NCBI GenBank assembly: GCA_029880275.1
Contig: JAOUOQ010000019.1
Span: forward strand, 1-15,882
Direction of reading: 5' to 3'
Length of the DNA stretch: 15,882 nt
From: Candidatus Aminicenantota bacterium
GTDB lineage: Bacteria; Acidobacteriota; B3-B38; Guanabaribacteriales; B3-B38
The notes under the pieces are model-generated. The model ran no database searches, was not told the origin of the DNA, and saw only the letters and a program-made list of their open reading frames with translations. Below are positions 13,316 through 15,882 of this stretch, one piece after another (position 1 is the first letter of the stretch; every line of letters starts with the position of its first letter). The position numbers and the translations under genes were made by a program.

Positions 13316-14835
13316 TGCCAGCCAATATCCTTGTCGAAGGGCCTCTTCCTGCGGACAATTCTGGCCGTGATGTTGCCAGTGGAGATGTTAACGGCGATGG
13401 CTTTATGGACATCATCATCGGAGCCCCTCTGGCTGATATCGGAAATATTGATGCCGGAGTGACCCATGTCATATTCGGCGCTAACTTTACTGCGCCTTAC
13501 ATTGTAGATTTGTTTTACCAAGCAGCCGACCTCACTGTCATTGGAGATGACCCTAATAGCGAGTCCGGAGGTGCGCTTGCCAGCGGGGATATCAACGCCG
13601 ACGGCTTTGACGATGTAATCATCGGTGCCTATGCGGCTGACCCCCCTGGAGGCATTGATGCCGGGGAAACATACATAATCTTTGGCTCCAGCTTAACAAC
13701 ACCTCCTTACTGGGTATTATTGAACATGCAGCCACCTGACATCCTTATCTCAGGGGATGATGCGAATGATATTTCCGGCGATGCGGTGGCCTGCGGAGAT
13801 GTCAATTTAGACGGATACTGCGACATAATTGTTGGCGCTCCCTGGGCAGACCCCGGTGGACGCATTGATGCCGGGGAGACTTATCTCATTGCAGGTGGTG
13901 GTGCTTTTATCACCGCTCACGGGCTGGGCGGCACAAGCTGGATAAAAGCGTTCAGCCTCCTGACGAACGACTGGGGCAGCTTCAAAGCCTTCGGAGCGGT
14001 AAACAGCCAGGGCGAGGTTCATCTGGCGGTTGGTGATATGGATGCCGACAGCCGGGATGAGATTGCCGCCGGCCAGGGCGAAGGTGGTAAGTCCTGGGTG
14101 AAGTTCTTTGAGGTGGATGGCTTCCCCATTAGCACCTTCAAAACCTTCGGAGCTGCAAATGTCAACGGCGAGGTGCATCTGGCGATAGGCAACTTTGATG
14201 TGAACCCTGCTAATATTGAAATAGCGGTAGCTCAGGGCGAAGGGGGGCAGTCATGGATAAAGGTCTTCGATAATACTGGATTATTCATCACAGCCTTCAA
14301 AGCTTTTGGTGCAGCTAATGCTCAGGGGGAAGTCCACCTGGCTGCAGGTGACCTGGAGAACGCCGACGGAATTGACGAGATAATCGCCGGTATGGGAGAA
14401 GGCGGCAGCTCAGTGGTGAAGATATTCAGCTATAATGGAACAATCATCCGCTCCTTCCAGGCATTCAGTTCCGCTGAGAACCCCGGCGGTGAAGTGCATC
14501 TGGCGGTGGGAGATTTTGATTCCGATGCTGTTTTAGAGATAGCCGCTGCCACGGGCTTCAACGGGGGCAACTTGATTAAGCTGTATGAGAAAGATGGCAC
14601 CCTTATCAGTGGGTTTTATCCCTTTGGTATGGGAGGCAATCCCAATGGTGATGTGCAGATAACTGCCGCTGATATAGATAACGACGGCCTCTACGAGATA
14701 ATGTGCGCTCACGGTGAGGGAGGTGTCTCCCAGGTCAAGGTGTTTAAGCCTGATGGGAGCCTGATGCTCAATTTCAAAGCCTTCGGTGGCGTAAACGCTC
14801 TAGGTGAGGTGCACTTAGGCAGGAGCAACTATTGA
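13312..14835 (+). CDS. FG-GAP repeat protein, C-terminal part: FG-GAP repeats 5-7 and a second propeller
   Basis: This frame gives 507 residues from an ATG at 13312 that overlaps the TGA of the first part (ATGA), but homology to the repeat family already begins upstream, at about 13273. It has no signal peptide. FG-GAP repeats 5-7 come first (DVNGDGFMD, DINADGFDD, DVNLDGYCD), making seven with the N-terminal part, the number in an integrin-like seven-blade propeller. From about 13903 a different repeat of ~54 residues takes over: G-G-x-S-W-(I/V)-K-x-F, F-K-(A/T)-F-G-A, G-E-V-H-L-A-x-G-(D/N)-x-(D/E), E-I-A-x-G-x-G-E. Five full units and a sixth shortened one ending in GEVHLGRSNY are present. 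The opening strand AFITAHGL matches the strand missing from unit six, so the unit set can close as a six-blade ring. Restored, the whole gene (12365-14835) would encode about 824 residues. Confidence 0.9.
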   Translation: MMPANILVEGPLPADNSGRDVASGDVNGDGFMDIIIGAPLADIGNIDAGVTHVIFGANFTAPYIVDLFYQAADLTVIGDDPNSESGGALASGDINADGFDDVIIGAYAADPPGGIDAGETYIIFGSSLTTPPYWVLLNMQPPDILISGDDANDISGDAVACGDVNLDGYCDIIVGAPWADPGGRIDAGETYLIAGGGAFITAHGLGGTSWIKAFSLLTNDWGSFKAFGAVNSQGEVHLAVGDMDADSRDEIAAGQGEGGKSWVKFFEVDGFPISTFKTFGAANVNGEVHLAIGNFDVNPANIEIAVAQGEGGQSWIKVFDNTGLFITAFKAFGAANAQGEVHLAAGDLENADGIDEIIAGMGEGGSSVVKIFSYNGTIIRSFQAFSSAENPGGEVHLAVGDFDSDAVLEIAAATGFNGGNLIKLYEKDGTLISGFYPFGMGGNPNGDVQITAADIDNDGLYEIMCAHGEGGVSQVKVFKPDGSLMLNFKAFGGVNALGEVHLGRSNY

Positions 14836-14867
14836 GGGTCTTACTTATATTGTAAAAAAGTAGCTCA

Positions 14868-14914
14868 AGGCTCAGGAGCTCAAAGCTTAAATGATTATTT
14901 AATGCTCCAAGCCT
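14868..14914. terminator. Hairpin terminator between convergent genes
   Basis: The stem reads AGGCT (14868-14872), GGAGC (14875-14879) and TTAAAT (14887-14892), loop GATT, then ATTTAA (14897-14902), GCTCC (14904-14908) and AGCCT (14910-14914), with small internal loops between the paired blocks. It lies between the FG-GAP stop at 14835 and the protease stop at 14916. It could work in both directions, although neither side has a long T run. An additional copy of the post-stop CTTACTT/AAAGTAGC sequence just before it is shared with the remnant near 11750. Confidence 0.6.
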
Positions 14915-14915
14915 C

Positions 14916-15882
14916 TTAAGTCTCTGAGGAAGCCATAAACCTCTCTGCCTCTCTTATCCGTTTGCTTATGGGGGGATGGCTGTAGAAGAAGAATTCCACT
15001 AACGGATGAGGGCTTTTATCGGCCAGATTCAACTCTGCCAGCTTATCCATGGCGGAGATGAAAAACTGCGGACTTTCAATATTTCCCAGCGAGAACCTAT
15101 CAGCCCTTCGCTCCAGATGACGGGAGTAAGCGTTCATCAGTGGGAGAAATACCAGCCCCAGCAGCGACATTATTAGAATCACCAGGGGCAAGCCTGCCAC
15201 ATCGTCCACTCCCTGCAAGGGGAAGAGGGGAATAGTCTTCCTTAAACCCCTTTCGCAGAGAAAGAGGCTGAGCCCCATGGTAATTGTCTGAAGCGCCATC
15301 ATCTTCCAGGTATGGTAACCGACCTGATGACCCAGCTCGTGGGCGACCACCGTCTCTGTCTCCTCAGGCGTGAAGTTCTGCAGCAGGGTATCAGACAATA
15401 TCAGGCGGTGGGTCTTCCCCCAGCCAGCCAGAGCGGCATTGACCGTCTTGCTCTTCCTGCTCAAATCCATCTGATAGATGCCCCTTACCTTTGTTCCCGC
15501 CCGCTCGGCCAGCTCTCTCATCCTCCGGACCAGCTCCTCCCCCTCCAGTTCTTTTAGCTTGAAGAAGATGGGGAGAAAAACCACCGGAGCCAACCTGGCT
15601 AATATAATGAAAATAAAGACAAAAATCCCTGTTACTGGCAACCACCAACCCTGGGGATACCTGCTGATAATGCCGTAGAAAATCTCCAGCATGAGGAGTC
15701 CCAGAAGGAAGCTCAACCCTATCCCCTTCCCTCTTTCCCTGAGCCAGGCTTTTTGGCTCTGGGTGGAGAGACGGAAGCGGTGCTCGACCACATAACCGCT
15801 GTAATAAGAGAGAGGGAGGAACAGAAGCTCAATGAGAAGATAGAAGACTAAGCCATAGCCCCCCACCACAAACCAGGGGTGA
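14916..15882 (-). CDS. M48 family membrane metalloprotease (Ste24/CAAX protease 1-like), 5'-truncated by the window edge
   Basis: This is a zinc-dependent integral membrane protease. In yeast Ste24 trims prenylated peptides; bacterial members are thought to act in membrane protein quality control. The frame is open to the right edge (codons before the GTG at 15869 read HPWF), so that GTG is probably internal. Residue numbers here count from it. SYYSGYVVEHRFRLSTQ (21-37) and KAWLRERGKGI (40-50) are the family's N-terminal conserved block, which usually lies about 80-100 residues into a ~410-residue protein. The catalytic HELGH is at 177-181 and the third zinc ligand is probably E253 in RHLERRAD. 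YSHPPISKRI (296-305) is the typical C-terminal motif. Membrane segments are seen at about 5-25, 51-68, 79-100, 191-207 and 225-246. Nothing looks broken apart from the missing N terminus. It converges on the FG-GAP gene. Confidence 0.93.
   Translation of the reverse strand, partial: HPWFVVGGYGLVFYLLIELLFLPLSYYSGYVVEHRFRLSTQSQKAWLRERGKGIGLSFLLGLLMLEIFYGIISRYPQGWWLPVTGIFVFIFIILARLAPVVFLPIFFKLKELEGEELVRRMRELAERAGTKVRGIYQMDLSRKSKTVNAALAGWGKTHRLILSDTLLQNFTPEETETVVAHELGHQVGYHTWKMMALQTITMGLSLFLCERGLRKTIPLFPLQGVDDVAGLPLVILIMSLLGLVFLPLMNAYSRHLERRADRFSLGNIESPQFFISAMDKLAELNLADKSPHPLVEFFFYSHPPISKRIREAERFMASSET

Noticed and set aside
12365..14835. CRISPR-like or satellite repeat array
   Set aside because: The repeats are in-frame protein blades of about 140 and 54 residues with diverged spacing, not short regular DNA repeats with spacers.

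Overview
The window is chromosomal DNA from a bacterium. AccA and the Shine-Dalgarno and sigma70-type signals point to Bacteria. Base composition is moderate, starts are mostly ATG with a GTG for accA, and strong AGGAGG-type ribosome binding sites are common. The gene mix (a mitomycin-repair-type helicase/nuclease pair, a GldFG/DUF4340-type ABC system, an FG-GAP propeller protein and a Ste24-like M48 protease) fits an uncultured or candidate-phylum bacterium. No 16S rRNA or other strong phylogenetic marker is present, so I do not name a lineage. No tRNA, rRNA, CRISPR array, insertion sequence or integrase is visible.

Layout. (1) 1-782 (+): 3' part of nadA, cut by the left edge. (2) 784-5170 (-): a tight operon transcribed as mrfA (DEAD/DEAH helicase with a C-terminal four-Cys motif), mrfB (RNase H-fold exonuclease plus TPR-like region), then a small membrane-anchored protein of unknown function. 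(3) 5171-5352: a divergent promoter region with near-consensus promoters firing both ways and a hairpin over the accA ribosome binding site. (4) 5353-6309 (+): accA. (5) 6400-11469 (+): a four-gene translationally coupled operon of ABC ATPase, ABC-2 permease, GldG-like auxiliary protein and a four-repeat DUF4340 protein. (6) 11470-12364: about 900 bases without an intact gene. It carries a decayed C-terminal fragment of a paralogue of the next gene, then a promoter with an overlapping dyad and a long structured leader. (7) 12365-14835 (+): a secreted FG-GAP protein. It reads as a seven-repeat integrin-like propeller followed by a six-repeat propeller of another type, split by a one-base deletion near 13271. 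(8) 14868-14914: a hairpin terminator serving the convergent pair. (9) 14916-15882 (-): an M48/Ste24-like membrane metalloprotease, cut by the right edge.

Functional reading. The helicase/nuclease pair is a DNA-repair module, probably for bulky or mitomycin-type lesions, with a third co-transcribed gene that has no assigned role. The GldFG/DUF4340 operon is a complete envelope ABC system of unknown substrate. The FG-GAP locus looks like a surface or secreted protein family that has expanded and decayed locally: an in-gene frameshift, long DNA-level repeats and a truncated paralogue lie next to each other. The most unusual parts are the FG-GAP locus (double-propeller design, frameshift, paralogue remnant, structured leader) and the sequestered accA ribosome binding site.
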